Part shown: piece by piece, positions 26,009 to 35,067 of the stretch
Position numbering within the stretch: the first letter of the stretch is position 1
Layout of the letters: every line of letters begins with the position of its first letter
Assembly: GCF_007050985.1 (NCBI RefSeq)
Contig: NZ_VHSF01000003.1
Coordinates: 593,500-657,499, forward strand
Direction: 5' to 3'
Length of the DNA: 64,000 bases
Source of the DNA: Christiangramia sabulilitoris
GTDB lineage: Bacteria > Bacteroidota > Bacteroidia > Flavobacteriales > Flavobacteriaceae
Program-made: the position numbers and the translations under genes
Notes under the pieces: model-generated
What the model was told of the DNA's origin: nothing
The model's input: the letters and a program-made list of their open reading frames with translations, nothing else
The model's database searches: none

Positions 26009-26947
26009 ATGAAAGGACCGCTTTTTTACTCGAAAATCCTTCTCTTCGGAGAGTATGGGATCATCAAGGATTCCAAGGGTTTATCTATTCCTTATAACTT
26101 TTATAATGGCGCGCTTAAACTGGATGAGAATCCTGATGAAGCCTCCAGAAAGTCTAACGAAAATCTTAGGAAATTTGCTTCTCATCTGGAAAGTTTACAG
26201 GAAAACAATCCAGATCTGGTCCAGTTTGATCTTGATGATCTTAGGGAAGATATTTCCAAAGGAATGTATTTTGACTCGAGTATCCCCCAGGGTTATGGGG
26301 TTGGAAGTAGTGGAGCCCTGGTAGCGGCTATCTATGATAAATATGCCCTGGACAAGATCACCGTACTGGAGAATCTTACCCGGGATAAGCTTTTGAAGTT
26401 GAAAAAGATTTTCGGAGAAATGGAATCTTTCTTCCATGGAAAATCTTCGGGACTTGATCCTTTGAATTCATATTTAAGCATTCCAATTCTTATCAATTCT
26501 AAAGAGAATATAGAACCGGCAGGTATACCTTCGCAAACAGCGAACGGAACCGGCGCAGTATTCTTACTGGATAGTGGAATTACCGGGGACACAGCTCCTA
26601 TGGTAAGCATCTTTATGGAAAACATGAAGCAGGAACCTTTCAGAAAAATGCTGAAAGAACAGTTTATTACACAAACCGATGCCTGCGTAGACAATTTTCT
26701 TAAAGGAGATGTAAAATCTCTTTTCTCGAATGTTAAGAAATTATCGCACACGGTATTAAATAACTTCAAACCAATGATCCCTGCTCAATTCCATAAATTG
26801 TGGCAGAACGGGATCGAAACCAACGATTATTACCTTAAACTTTGTGGTTCCGGTGGCGGTGGATATATTCTTGGATTTACCGAGGATATAGACAAAGCCA
26901 GGAAAGCCTTGAAAGATTATAATTTAGAAGTGGTTTATAACTTCTAA
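26009..26947 (+). CDS. Mevalonate kinase (GHMP family)
   Basis: Phosphorylates mevalonate for isoprenoid synthesis. The 312 residues show GHMP motif 1 (YSKILLFGEYGI, start), motif 2 PQGYGVGSSGALVAA (about 91-105), the catalytic-Asp region GLDPLNSYLSIPI (about 148) and motif 3 LCGSGGGGYILGF (about 277). Placement between mvaD and a UbiA prenyltransferase supports mevalonate rather than galactose or homoserine as substrate. Phosphomevalonate kinase is not in this window. The kinase start is directly at the KGPLFYSKIL strand, so no alternative start is needed. Confidence 0.88.
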   Translation: MKGPLFYSKILLFGEYGIIKDSKGLSIPYNFYNGALKLDENPDEASRKSNENLRKFASHLESLQENNPDLVQFDLDDLREDISKGMYFDSSIPQGYGVGSSGALVAAIYDKYALDKITVLENLTRDKLLKLKKIFGEMESFFHGKSSGLDPLNSYLSIPILINSKENIEPAGIPSQTANGTGAVFLLDSGITGDTAPMVSIFMENMKQEPFRKMLKEQFITQTDACVDNFLKGDVKSLFSNVKKLSHTVLNNFKPMIPAQFHKLWQNGIETNDYYLKLCGSGGGGYILGFTEDIDKARKALKDYNLEVVYNF

Positions 26948-26956
26948 ACAGATCTT

Positions 26957-27862
26957 ATGGCAGCTTCAGCGAACAAGCGCCTGCTACTGAAAATATTCAG
27001 TTTATTTTCTGTGGTAAGGGGATATAATATTCTGGTAGTGGTTATTGCGCAATATCTCACCTCAGCTTTTATCCTCGCGCCAGAAAAACCCCTTAGAGAT
27101 ATACTTTTTGACCCTAATCTTTTCTTTCTTATCCTCGCTTCTTCCAGTGTGATCGCTTCTGGATATATTATTAATAATTTCTACGATAGTGAGAAGGATT
27201 TAATCAACCGGCCCAAGAAAACCATGCTGGACAGAGTGGTGAGCCAGAGAACCAAACTTTCGGTATATTTTATCCTGAATTTCGCGGCCATCTTTTTTGC
27301 AAGCTACGTTTCCTTTAGAGCGGTTGTTTTCTTTTCGATCTACATATTCGTCATCTGGCTGTATTCACACAGGCTCAAGAAAATCCTTTTTCTGGGCAAC
27401 CTGGTTGCTTCCATACTTACAATCACCCCATTCTTTGTGATATTTATTTATTACAAGAATTTTGAGACGGTCATTTTCATCCACGCAACCTTTCTATACC
27501 TTATGATCGTAATGCGGGAACTGGTAAAAGACCTGGAAAACATGCAGGGTGATCTGGTGCAGAATTATCATACTATTCCTCTGGTATACGGGGAAAAGTG
27601 GAGCAAATTTTTTTTAGCAATATGTACCTTATGTGCGGTCATCCCTATCTACCTTTTAGTAACCCGGTTTGAACTTGGATATATGGACTATTACTTTTTT
27701 GTCTCGCTTATATTGCTAACCGTGTTCATGCTTCTACTCTATTTCAGCAAGGCTAAATGGCAGTATTTACTGCTTCATAATATCCTGAAGCTTATCATCG
27801 TGGTGGGAGTTTTCAGTATTTTGCTGATCGATCTCGACGAGGTACTTAACCGGGTTTTTTAG
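26957..27862 (+). CDS. UbiA-family prenyltransferase
   Basis: A membrane prenyltransferase with about nine helices in 301 residues. Both Asp-rich prenyl-diphosphate/Mg sites are visible: N73xxxD77xxxD81 in NNFYDSEKD, and the second around residues 188-197 (RELVKDLENMQGD). It joins an isoprenoid chain to a small acceptor. It follows mevalonate kinase by nine bases, so it is translationally close to the precursor-supply genes. Flavobacterial homologues are often annotated geranylgeranylglycerol-phosphate transferase, but the acceptor cannot be read from sequence; quinone or haem O type acceptors remain possible. Confidence 0.88.
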   Translation: MAASANKRLLLKIFSLFSVVRGYNILVVVIAQYLTSAFILAPEKPLRDILFDPNLFFLILASSSVIASGYIINNFYDSEKDLINRPKKTMLDRVVSQRTKLSVYFILNFAAIFFASYVSFRAVVFFSIYIFVIWLYSHRLKKILFLGNLVASILTITPFFVIFIYYKNFETVIFIHATFLYLMIVMRELVKDLENMQGDLVQNYHTIPLVYGEKWSKFFLAICTLCAVIPIYLLVTRFELGYMDYYFFVSLILLTVFMLLLYFSKAKWQYLLLHNILKLIIVVGVFSILLIDLDEVLNRVF

Positions 27863-27896
27863 ATAAACCGCTCAGTCTAAAACTTTTCTCAAATAC

Positions 27897-27928
27897 TTGC
27901 CTTCCTCATTGGGGATAATGTATCTTTG
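27897..27928 (+). promoter_or_regulatory. Bacteroidota-type promoter of the pseudouridine synthase gene
   Basis: A TTG (27897-27899), 21 bases of spacer and TATCTTTG (27921-27928) match the TTTG/TAnnTTTG consensus, placing transcription start near 27935. The longest open frame would start at this same TTG, so the real start is the ATG at 27942. Confidence 0.65.
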
Positions 27929-27941
27929 CAAAAAATTTGGT

Positions 27942-28829
27942 ATGAGCAGACACGATAGATCTTCAGGCAGAAAAACTAATAAAGATACAGGTAGCAGAAG
28001 CGACCGTTCTTCTGGAGGAAAACAAAGTGGACGTCAGGGTGGTGGAATTCGCAAGAAGTCCCAGGCCCGCGGTAATGCCCCTATCAAACCAAAAATGGAG
28101 CAAAGCCCATTGACCAATACAGAGGGAATAAGGCTCAATAAATATATTGCCAATTCCGGGGTTTGTTCCCGTCGTGATGCAGATATGTATATTGCCGCCG
28201 GTAATGTAACGGTGAATGGTAAATCTGTTACTGAAATGGGCTACCGGGTTAAACTGGAAGACGACGTTCGTTTTGACGGCAGAAGACTAAATCCTGAAAA
28301 ACCAGAATATATTCTCATAAACAAACCGGCAGGCTTCTTTGTAACCGGTAATCCGGAGAAAGGTGGCCGTACGGTAATGGAATTAGTGGCCAGAGCGACT
28401 AAAGCCAAGGTAAGTCCAGTTGGAAAACTGGATAACCAGGCTAAAGGACTTTTGCTTTTCACCAATGATGGTACCCTGGCCAAAAAACTGGCCAAGCCGA
28501 AAAACGGGATCAGGCAGATATATCATGTTGCCTTGAACAAGAACCTAACAAAAGAAGACCTTGAAAATATCCAGAAAGGAGTTTACCTGGAAGGATCTAA
28601 AGTGATCATTACCAATGTAAGCTTTATTGATGACAAACCTCACAACGAAGTTGGCATCGAACTTTACAGCATCAAGGAGCATATCGTGACCCGTATTTTT
28701 AAGAGTTTAGGTTACGAGGTGGAAAGTCTTGATCGTGTAGTTTTTGGCGGACTTACCAAAAAGGATCTTCCACGCGGAAGATTTAGAAATCTTACTCAGC
28801 AAGAGGTAATTAACCTCGGTATGCACTAA
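27942..28829 (+). CDS. RluB/RsuA-family pseudouridine synthase
   Basis: Isomerises a specific uridine in 23S or 16S rRNA to pseudouridine. From the ATG at 27942 the 295 residues comprise a basic Ser/Arg/Gly-rich tail (1-60), an S4 RNA-binding domain (RLNKYIANSGVCSRRDADMYI, 64-84, and following), and the RsuA/RluB catalytic domain with Asp164 in VGKLDNQAKGLLLFTND. In the usual GRLDxxTxGLL motif the Arg and Thr are Lys and Ala here. The long disordered basic tail is common in Bacteroidota relatives. Which site is modified, and so the symbol, is uncertain. Confidence 0.9.
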   Translation: MSRHDRSSGRKTNKDTGSRSDRSSGGKQSGRQGGGIRKKSQARGNAPIKPKMEQSPLTNTEGIRLNKYIANSGVCSRRDADMYIAAGNVTVNGKSVTEMGYRVKLEDDVRFDGRRLNPEKPEYILINKPAGFFVTGNPEKGGRTVMELVARATKAKVSPVGKLDNQAKGLLLFTNDGTLAKKLAKPKNGIRQIYHVALNKNLTKEDLENIQKGVYLEGSKVIITNVSFIDDKPHNEVGIELYSIKEHIVTRIFKSLGYEVESLDRVVFGGLTKKDLPRGRFRNLTQQEVINLGMH

Positions 28830-29102
28830 CATTTTTTTTAATTTTTCCTTTTATTTTTTTAATACATTTACCGCGTTAAAGAACGAGGCAAAAACTAATG
28901 TTTCGTTTTGATTTTATGTAATTGAAAAGAATCATTATTTCCAAGACTGGATTTGTTTCAGTCTCTCAAAATCTCAAGTCCCGATATTCTTTCGCTGGCT
29001 TTGAGACCTCCAGGAATTCGTTTCTTAACATTAATTTACCAGTCGATCCTTTCGACCCTATAAATTATTCTCTAATTTCTTGCCCTAAATTTATTTAACA
29101 AA

Positions 29103-30506
29103 TTGAATACAAAGTACAGCGATTTAATAGACCAGACATATTACTTCCCGCAGGAAGAATTCAACCTTGATGGATCCCAGTTGAAGTTTCATGACATAGA
29201 TCTTATGGAACTTGTTAAACAATACGGAGCTCCGTTAAAGTTTACTTATCTCCCAAAAATTTCTCAGAATATCAATCGAGCTAAAGGCTGGTTCAAAGCG
29301 GCTATAGAGAAGCATGATTATAAAGGGAAATATAATTATTGCTATTGCACCAAAAGTTCGCATTTTGAGCATGTTCTTAATGAGGCATTGAAGAATGATA
29401 TTCATATCGAGACTTCTTCAGCTTTCGACATTAACATCGTGGAAAAACTGAAGAAATCCGGGAAAATATCTGATGACCGCTGGGTGATCTGTAATGGCTT
29501 TAAAAGAGACCAGTATATTGAAAACATCAGCCGTTTGCTTAATGGTGGTCACAAGAACTGCCTTCCGATAATAGATAATTATGAAGAGCTGGACCTTCTT
29601 TCTGAAAGGATCGAAGGAAAATTCCAGGTGGGGATACGAATTGCTTCAGAAGAAGAACCAAAATTTGAATTCTATACCTCCAGACTTGGTATTGGTTATA
29701 AAAATATCGTGCCGTTTTATAATAAGCAGATAAAAGACAATGAAAATGTGGAGCTTAAAATGCTGCACTTCTTCATTAACACCGGGATTCGCGATACAGC
29801 CTACTATTGGAATGAGTTGAACAAGTGTCTAAAAGTATATATCGCGTTAAAAAAGATATGTCCCAATCTGGATAGTTTGAACATTGGAGGAGGATTCCCA
29901 ATTAAGAATTCTCTGGCTTTTGAATATGATTATGCATATATGGTAGACGAGATTGTGAATCAGATCAAGCTTACCTGCGAAGAAGCCCATGTGGATGTTC
30001 CAAATATTTTTACCGAATTCGGAAGTTTTACGGTCGGTGAAAGCGGAGGAGCTATTTACGAGGTTCTCTACCAGAAGCAACAAAATGACCGTGAGAAATG
30101 GAATATGATCAATTCTTCATTTATCACGACACTTCCTGATACCTGGGCTATTAGCAAAAAATTCGTAATGCTGGCGGTGAATAGATGGAATGAGGAATAT
30201 GAACGGGTATTACTGGGAGGTTTGACCTGCGATAGCGATGATTATTACAATTCTGAGCAACATACAAATGCTATTTACCTACCGAAGTTTAAAAAAGACA
30301 AACCACTTTATATAGGCTTCTTTAATACCGGAGCTTATCAGGATACCATCGGTGGATTTGGGGGATTACAGCATTGCCTTATTCCACAGCCTAAACATAT
30401 ATTAATAGACTTTGATGAAAACGGAGAATTAACCAGCAGGTTATTTCGTGAACAACAAAATTCTGAAGATATGCTGAACATTTTGGGCTATGACAGAAAC
30501 AATTAA
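29103..30506 (+). CDS. speA: Arginine decarboxylase (PLP, alanine-racemase fold)
   Basis: Decarboxylates arginine to agmatine. 467 residues of fold III type: the PLP lysine is Lys84 in YCTKSSHFEH, the glycine loop is NIGGGFPIKN, and GGLTCDSDDYY contains the active-site Cys contributed across the dimer. It is shorter than the roughly 630-residue enterobacterial SpeA and lacks its insertion domains, as in other Bacteroidota. The start is TTG (MNTKYSDLIDQ), since no ATG exists before conserved sequence. It heads a polyamine operon with agmatinase and a deoxyhypusine-synthase-like gene. Residues 1-40 match the family start I remember. Confidence 0.9.
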   Translation: MNTKYSDLIDQTYYFPQEEFNLDGSQLKFHDIDLMELVKQYGAPLKFTYLPKISQNINRAKGWFKAAIEKHDYKGKYNYCYCTKSSHFEHVLNEALKNDIHIETSSAFDINIVEKLKKSGKISDDRWVICNGFKRDQYIENISRLLNGGHKNCLPIIDNYEELDLLSERIEGKFQVGIRIASEEEPKFEFYTSRLGIGYKNIVPFYNKQIKDNENVELKMLHFFINTGIRDTAYYWNELNKCLKVYIALKKICPNLDSLNIGGGFPIKNSLAFEYDYAYMVDEIVNQIKLTCEEAHVDVPNIFTEFGSFTVGESGGAIYEVLYQKQQNDREKWNMINSSFITTLPDTWAISKKFVMLAVNRWNEEYERVLLGGLTCDSDDYYNSEQHTNAIYLPKFKKDKPLYIGFFNTGAYQDTIGGFGGLQHCLIPQPKHILIDFDENGELTSRLFREQQNSEDMLNILGYDRNN

Positions 30507-30552
30507 TATTTTAACGCTTTAATAATCAACTAACTAATCAATTCAATTAGCC

Positions 30553-31428
30553 ATGAGCAAAAAGAATTATGCCGGGATACCCGAAAAATACGCTCGTATA
30601 GACGAAGCAAAAGTGGTATTGATTCCTGTTCCATATGATGGTACCAGTACCTGGCAAAAAGGCGCCGATAAAGGCCCGGAGGCATTTTTAGATGCTTCAG
30701 AAAATATGGAGCTGTATGATATCGAAACCCGTAGCGAGGTTTATAAAAAAGGTATTTATCTTGCCCCGCCGGTAACAGAAAACTCTTCACCAGAAAAGAT
30801 GGTTGAGGCAGTTTATATGACCACCAAGAATTACATCAAACAGGAGAAGTTCGTGACCCTTTTTGGAGGAGAGCATTCAATTTCAATTGGAAGCATTAGA
30901 GCTTTTAATGAAGCCTTCGAAGACCTTACGGTGGTTCAGCTTGATGCACATGCCGATCTTAGACCAGAGTATGAAGGTTCAAAATGTAACCACGCCTGCG
31001 CTTTGCACGAAGCCAGTAAAAATACGAATCTCGTACAGGTAGGTATACGCTCTATGGATGTTTCAGAAAAAGACCATATGGACGAAAACCAGGTCTATTT
31101 TGCTCATGACCTTTATGAAGACTGGCAGGAAGATGCGATAGGACAAATGACGCCTAATGTATTTATCACGATAGATCTTGATGCGTTCGATCCAAGCATC
31201 ATGCCTTCTACCGGAACTCCTGAGCCGGGTGGATTATTCTGGTATGAAACACTGGAATTCCTTAAAATGATGTTCAAAAAGAAAAATGTTGTAGGATTTG
31301 ATATCGTAGAGCTTTGCCCGAATAAGGAAGAAAAATCTTCAGATTTCCTGGCGGCAAAACTTTACTACAAGATGTTGAGCTACAAATTTAAATACCAAAA
31401 TTACAACGAAGAAGACGAAGATGAGTAA
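30553..31428 (+). CDS. speB: Agmatinase
   Basis: Hydrolyses agmatine to putrescine and urea using two Mn2+ ions. All ureohydrolase metal motifs are present: GGEHS with His108, DAHAD with Asp131, His133 and Asp135, and IDLDAFDPS with Asp208 and Asp210. The 291 residues fit the family. It follows the arginine decarboxylase by 46 bases and overlaps the deoxyhypusine-synthase-like gene by eight, so these three make one polyamine operon. Arginase or guanidinobutyrase is disfavoured by the neighbour. Cytoplasmic. Confidence 0.92.
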   Translation: MSKKNYAGIPEKYARIDEAKVVLIPVPYDGTSTWQKGADKGPEAFLDASENMELYDIETRSEVYKKGIYLAPPVTENSSPEKMVEAVYMTTKNYIKQEKFVTLFGGEHSISIGSIRAFNEAFEDLTVVQLDAHADLRPEYEGSKCNHACALHEASKNTNLVQVGIRSMDVSEKDHMDENQVYFAHDLYEDWQEDAIGQMTPNVFITIDLDAFDPSIMPSTGTPEPGGLFWYETLEFLKMMFKKKNVVGFDIVELCPNKEEKSSDFLAAKLYYKMLSYKFKYQNYNEEDEDE

Positions 31429-32392
31429 AGGACAGATATCTCAGTTCATTGAGAAATATTATTTACACTTTAACGCTGCTGCCCTTGTAGATGCGGCTAA
31501 AGATTACGAAAAACAGCTTGAAGGAGGCGCTAAAATGCTTGTTTCTCTTGCCGGGGCGATGAGTACCGCCGAGATCGGGAAGATTTTTGCTGAAATGATC
31601 CGCCAGGATAAAGTTCATATTATTTCCTGTACAGGTGCTAACCTGGAAGAGGATGTGATGAACCTGGTAGCGCATTCACATTATAAAAGAGTTCCTAATT
31701 ACCGTGACCTTACTCCGCAAGAGGAATGGGATCTATTGGAAAAAGGACTTAATCGTGTGACCGATACCTGCATTCCTGAAGAGGAAGCTTTCAGGAGAAT
31801 ACAGGAGCATATTTTCAAAATCTGGAAAGGTGCCGAAGAAAAAGGAGAGCGTTATTTCCCGCATGAATTCCTGCACAAATTGCTATTAAGCGGAGTGATG
31901 GAAGAGCATTATGAAATAGATCTTAAAGATTCATGGATGTATGCTGCCGCCGAAAAGAACCTGCCCATGGTAGTTCCAGGCTGGGAAGACTCTACGCTGG
32001 GTAATATTTTCGCCTCTTATGTATTAAAAGGTGAATTGAAAGCAAGCACCATGAAATCTGGTATTGAATATATGACCTTCCTGGCAGACTGGTATACGGA
32101 AAATTCTAAGCAAGGAATTGGGTTCTTCCAGATTGGTGGTGGGATAGCCGGTGACTTCCCTATATGTGTAGTACCAATGCTATACCAGGATATGGAAAGA
32201 ACAGACACTCCTTTCTGGAGCTATTTCTGCCAGATCTCAGATTCTACGACCAGTTACGGATCCTATTCGGGCGCTGTCCCAAATGAAAAGATCACCTGGG
32301 GTAAACTGGATATTACCACCCCTAAACATATCATAGAAAGTGACGCGACTATAGTTGCCCCCCTGGTTTTTGCATATCTCCTGGATATGTAA
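31421..32392 (+). CDS. Deoxyhypusine synthase-like protein, possible homospermidine synthase
   Basis: 323 residues with the NAD-dependent deoxyhypusine synthase fold, recognised by ISCTGANLEEDVMN, YYLHFNAAALVDAA and the late IGGGIAGDFP. The catalytic lysine that forms the enzyme-imine in eukaryotic enzymes (WGK) is present as Lys295 in TWGKLDIT. The segment equivalent to eukaryotic GGGxPKHHI is GGGIAGDFPI, so the histidine region used there differs. Bacteria lack eIF5A; bacterial homologues are thought to make homospermidine or other polyamines from putrescine. The eight-base overlap with speB supports polyamine metabolism. Product inferred, not proven. Confidence 0.82.
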   Translation: MSKGQISQFIEKYYLHFNAAALVDAAKDYEKQLEGGAKMLVSLAGAMSTAEIGKIFAEMIRQDKVHIISCTGANLEEDVMNLVAHSHYKRVPNYRDLTPQEEWDLLEKGLNRVTDTCIPEEEAFRRIQEHIFKIWKGAEEKGERYFPHEFLHKLLLSGVMEEHYEIDLKDSWMYAAAEKNLPMVVPGWEDSTLGNIFASYVLKGELKASTMKSGIEYMTFLADWYTENSKQGIGFFQIGGGIAGDFPICVVPMLYQDMERTDTPFWSYFCQISDSTTSYGSYSGAVPNEKITWGKLDITTPKHIIESDATIVAPLVFAYLLDM

Positions 32393-32418
32393 TTAACAAA
32401 TAATTGCATTGAGTTATA

Positions 32419-32461
32419 GCTGTTCAGTATTACATTATTAGTAATATTGGACAGCTTTTTT
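32419..32461 (+). terminator. Intrinsic terminator of the polyamine operon
   Basis: GCTGTTCAGTATTAC (32419-32433) pairs with GTAATATTGGACAGC (32441-32455), with two G-U pairs and a seven-base loop, followed by a T run. It lies 26 bases after the stop of the deoxyhypusine-synthase-like gene. Confidence 0.88.
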
Positions 32462-32475
32462 AATTTCGAATATTA

Positions 32476-33048
32476 ATGAAACGGTTCCTGTTACTTTCAG
32501 CTTTCTTATTTCTTAGTCTTACCTCCTGTCATACTCCCAGTTATACTTTCACTCGGAATTCCTCAAATTCATTTCAACCAATAGAAGGAAAATACCTGGT
32601 AAATTATATCGATTCCCCGGAAGCGGTAAGAACAGAGTTTCAGGATATGCTGCTGGAGAAATTTCCTAAGAATACCCACCTGGCGCAAAATTCAGGAGTG
32701 GCGATTTTCCCGGTCAATATCCCGGAAAACCCGGGTTCAGAAAAAATCAAGGATATAAGCGCTACGACCGGAGATTTTGATTACCTGATTAACATAAAAG
32801 CAAATATTTCCAGTGACAATATAGACGCTATGCAAATTGGAAATCTTGCGCCGTCTGATAGTAATGAAACATTTGTTGCCCTGGAGATCTTCGATCTTAA
32901 CAATCCCGGAACTATATTTTATTCCAGGGTGCGTGCATATTTGCAGGATCGTGACGATTCCCAGGATTTTTCTTTTGGGGTTTCCTCTAATACAATGCTG
33001 AAAAAGAGTTTAAAAAAGATCCTTAGACGTATCGATAATTTAAATTAA
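32476..33048 (+). CDS. Lipoprotein, unknown
   Basis: The 190-residue protein has a lipoprotein signal with lipobox LTSC (Cys18). The mature part contains a possible beta-alpha domain (AIFPVNIPEN, FDYLINIKANISSDN, FVALEIFDLNNPGTIFYSRV) and a C-terminal basic helix, MLKKSLKKILRRIDNLN. No family is recognised. Its stop and the next gene's start share a TAATG, so it is translationally coupled to the duplicated LAB_N membrane protein, suggesting a shared envelope role. Confidence 0.78.
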   Translation: MKRFLLLSAFLFLSLTSCHTPSYTFTRNSSNSFQPIEGKYLVNYIDSPEAVRTEFQDMLLEKFPKNTHLAQNSGVAIFPVNIPENPGSEKIKDISATTGDFDYLINIKANISSDNIDAMQIGNLAPSDSNETFVALEIFDLNNPGTIFYSRVRAYLQDRDDSQDFSFGVSSNTMLKKSLKKILRRIDNLN

Positions 33049-33686
33049 TGGAAAACTGGCCAATTTTTGCTATCGGATTTTTAGCCCAGTTGCTATTTTC
33101 GGCGAGGCTAATCTCTCAATGGTTTCTGTCTGAAAAATCTCAGAAAGTGGAAACTCCGGTTCTATTCTGGAAATTAAGCTTGTTAGCTTCCATTTTGCTT
33201 TTCACCTACGGCTACCTAAGAGAGGATTTCGCAATCATGCTCGGCCAATTCCTTATTTATGGTGTATACTGGCGTAACCTGGTCTTGATGAATGAATGGA
33301 AGAAAAGAAACCTGTTTTTTAAAGGACTTGTAATCATTTTTCCCTTTGGTATCGCAGCTTATATTATGTTCTTTGGCTCCCTTACCTGGTCTGATGTTTT
33401 GTTGAGTACCGGTAATATTCCGGGCTGGCTTATAGGCTTAGGTATAATCGCCCAGATCGTTTATACTTCCAGGTTCTTTTATCAATGGTATTATTCTGAA
33501 GTTAATAATGAGTCTTCATTACCTATGGGATTCTGGATATTGAGCCTGATAGGTGCAGCTCTTCTATTCACTTATGGCATTTTTCGCCATGATCCCGTCC
33601 TCATCGCTGCACATTTCTTTGGGGGCATTATTTACATCAGGGATATGTACCTTTTGCAAAATTCCACTAAGCAGAAACAGGCCTAG
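33048..33686 (+). CDS. Membrane protein with two LAB_N domains
   Basis: Two copies of the lipid-A-biosynthesis N-terminal (LAB_N) domain in 212 residues, about 1-90 and 115-205. Each copy repeats the same pattern: IGFLAQLLFSARLISQWF / LGIIAQIVYTSRFFYQWY, then a WxLSL block, LLFTYGxxR, and a gate-like YGVYWRN/IIYIRDM. About six helices in total. LAB_N occurs at the N-terminus of some lipid-A-disaccharide synthases and as stand-alone transmembrane proteins, possibly involved in lipid movement. It is coupled to the preceding lipoprotein gene (TAATG) and overlaps the convergent glycosyltransferase by 20 bases. Confidence 0.85.
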   Translation: MENWPIFAIGFLAQLLFSARLISQWFLSEKSQKVETPVLFWKLSLLASILLFTYGYLREDFAIMLGQFLIYGVYWRNLVLMNEWKKRNLFFKGLVIIFPFGIAAYIMFFGSLTWSDVLLSTGNIPGWLIGLGIIAQIVYTSRFFYQWYYSEVNNESSLPMGFWILSLIGAALLFTYGIFRHDPVLIAAHFFGGIIYIRDMYLLQNSTKQKQA

Positions 33687-35031
33687 GCTTTAATAGGCTT
33701 TCCTTTAGCATATAGAAAAATACAAGTAGATATTCCAGGGTGATAAGCCATAGATTTTCGCTGTAATCGGCATTGGAATAGGCAAAATAACTTAGCATCA
33801 CTACGGCAGTCCAGATGATCATATACTTATACTCGGTAAAAACGCTCAGAATCAAGGGGATCGCCAGATACCATGGATGAACCGTAGTTGAAAGAAGTAA
33901 ATATGCGGTGACGGCTAAAAGCATATTGGTTAACAGCTGTTTTGTGTTCTTATTTTTTCTGAATAAGCTAAGACCAAGAATGATCAGAATCGTAATGAAT
34001 GGAAGTATCTTTCCCGCGGTCTCAATTATATTATAGCCCTTCACCTGGAATCCTATCCAGCGCACGATATAGTATATGCTGGCATTGAACTCGAATTTAC
34101 CGAACCATAGACCTACACTCCTGAAAAAATTCGAAACCACTTCCGCAGAATAGAACGGGATAAATGAAATAATTACTGTTGAAATACAAACCAGGTAATA
34201 TAAGAGAAGTCTCCGGAAACCTTTCATCCCTAGACTACCCACAGCCTGAATGAAATATTTGAAAAGCAATGGTAGAAACATCAACGGCAATAATTTTATT
34301 GAAACTGACATTCCTAAAAATACTGCACTCCAGAACCATTTCCCATGATGCAGTAAATAAACAGAAAGTACCAGCAAAAACACCATAACCGATTCGAAAT
34401 GAAGATTACCGGTCATTTCAATAATAACGAAAGGATTTAAAATGTACCAGAAGATCCTGTATTCAGGAATCTTCATAGATCTCAGAAGTTTTCTGCCGTA
34501 ATATAGAATACCTACATCTGCCAGAATGATGGCAATCCTGAATATAATTACTGCCCCGGTGATACTTTTAGGAGATAGCCAACCCGCAATAGCGAATATG
34601 AGCTGATTTAAGGGCGCGTAATTGGAGTAATGCCCTGAACTCAGGCTTCCCATCCCCTTTAATAATTCTGAAGCCTGTGCAATGCTGAAATTCGGTCTTA
34701 GAATAAGATCATCTGGCACAAACTGATATGGATTCCAGGCTTTCGCGATAAGCCTGCCATCCCAGATAAACCTGTAAAAATCCTGGGATAATTCAGGTAA
34801 AGACCACAAGGGGATCAACCTGAAAATTATAGCCAGCCCCGCCAGGAACCAGAAATTATGTTTCTGTATCTGGATTAGTTTAAAGCTCAGGTAAAACAAG
34901 GCTGCGTATAACGAGATGAGCTTTATAAAATCTGTTCTTTCAAGCCCGTGGGCAAAACTGAAATGAAATACCGCACAAGCAAGTGCCAGGATAATAGGAG
35001 TCTGGTAGGCTTTAAAGATGTTCAGATTCAT
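33667..35031 (-). CDS. Polytopic glycosyltransferase, MptA/B or GT87-like
   Basis: A 454-residue protein with about ten to eleven hydrophobic segments, resembling GT-C enzymes that use polyprenyl-phosphate sugars. The acidic loop LPELSQDFYRFIWDGRLI after the second helix provides an Asp comparable to the catalytic loop of such enzymes, and GNLHFESVMVFLLVL is typical of the mannosyltransferase/GT87 group. It is last in a minus-strand run with two GT2 genes 37 bases upstream. The GT2 enzymes could supply a polyprenyl-linked sugar that this protein transfers on the periplasmic side. Sugar and acceptor unknown. Confidence 0.72.
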   Translation of the reverse strand: MNLNIFKAYQTPIILALACAVFHFSFAHGLERTDFIKLISLYAALFYLSFKLIQIQKHNFWFLAGLAIIFRLIPLWSLPELSQDFYRFIWDGRLIAKAWNPYQFVPDDLILRPNFSIAQASELLKGMGSLSSGHYSNYAPLNQLIFAIAGWLSPKSITGAVIIFRIAIILADVGILYYGRKLLRSMKIPEYRIFWYILNPFVIIEMTGNLHFESVMVFLLVLSVYLLHHGKWFWSAVFLGMSVSIKLLPLMFLPLLFKYFIQAVGSLGMKGFRRLLLYYLVCISTVIISFIPFYSAEVVSNFFRSVGLWFGKFEFNASIYYIVRWIGFQVKGYNIIETAGKILPFITILIILGLSLFRKNKNTKQLLTNMLLAVTAYLLLSTTVHPWYLAIPLILSVFTEYKYMIIWTAVVMLSYFAYSNADYSENLWLITLEYLLVFFYMLKESLLKPRPVSA

Positions 35032-35067
35032 TGCAGAGCTGCGGGCTTTGCGCTAAAATAGAAAAAA

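Noticed and set aside
28975..29012. Inverted TCTCAAG/CTTTGAGA words upstream of the arginine decarboxylase gene
   Set aside because: Short, imperfect pairing and no resemblance to a known riboswitch; not distinguishable from chance.
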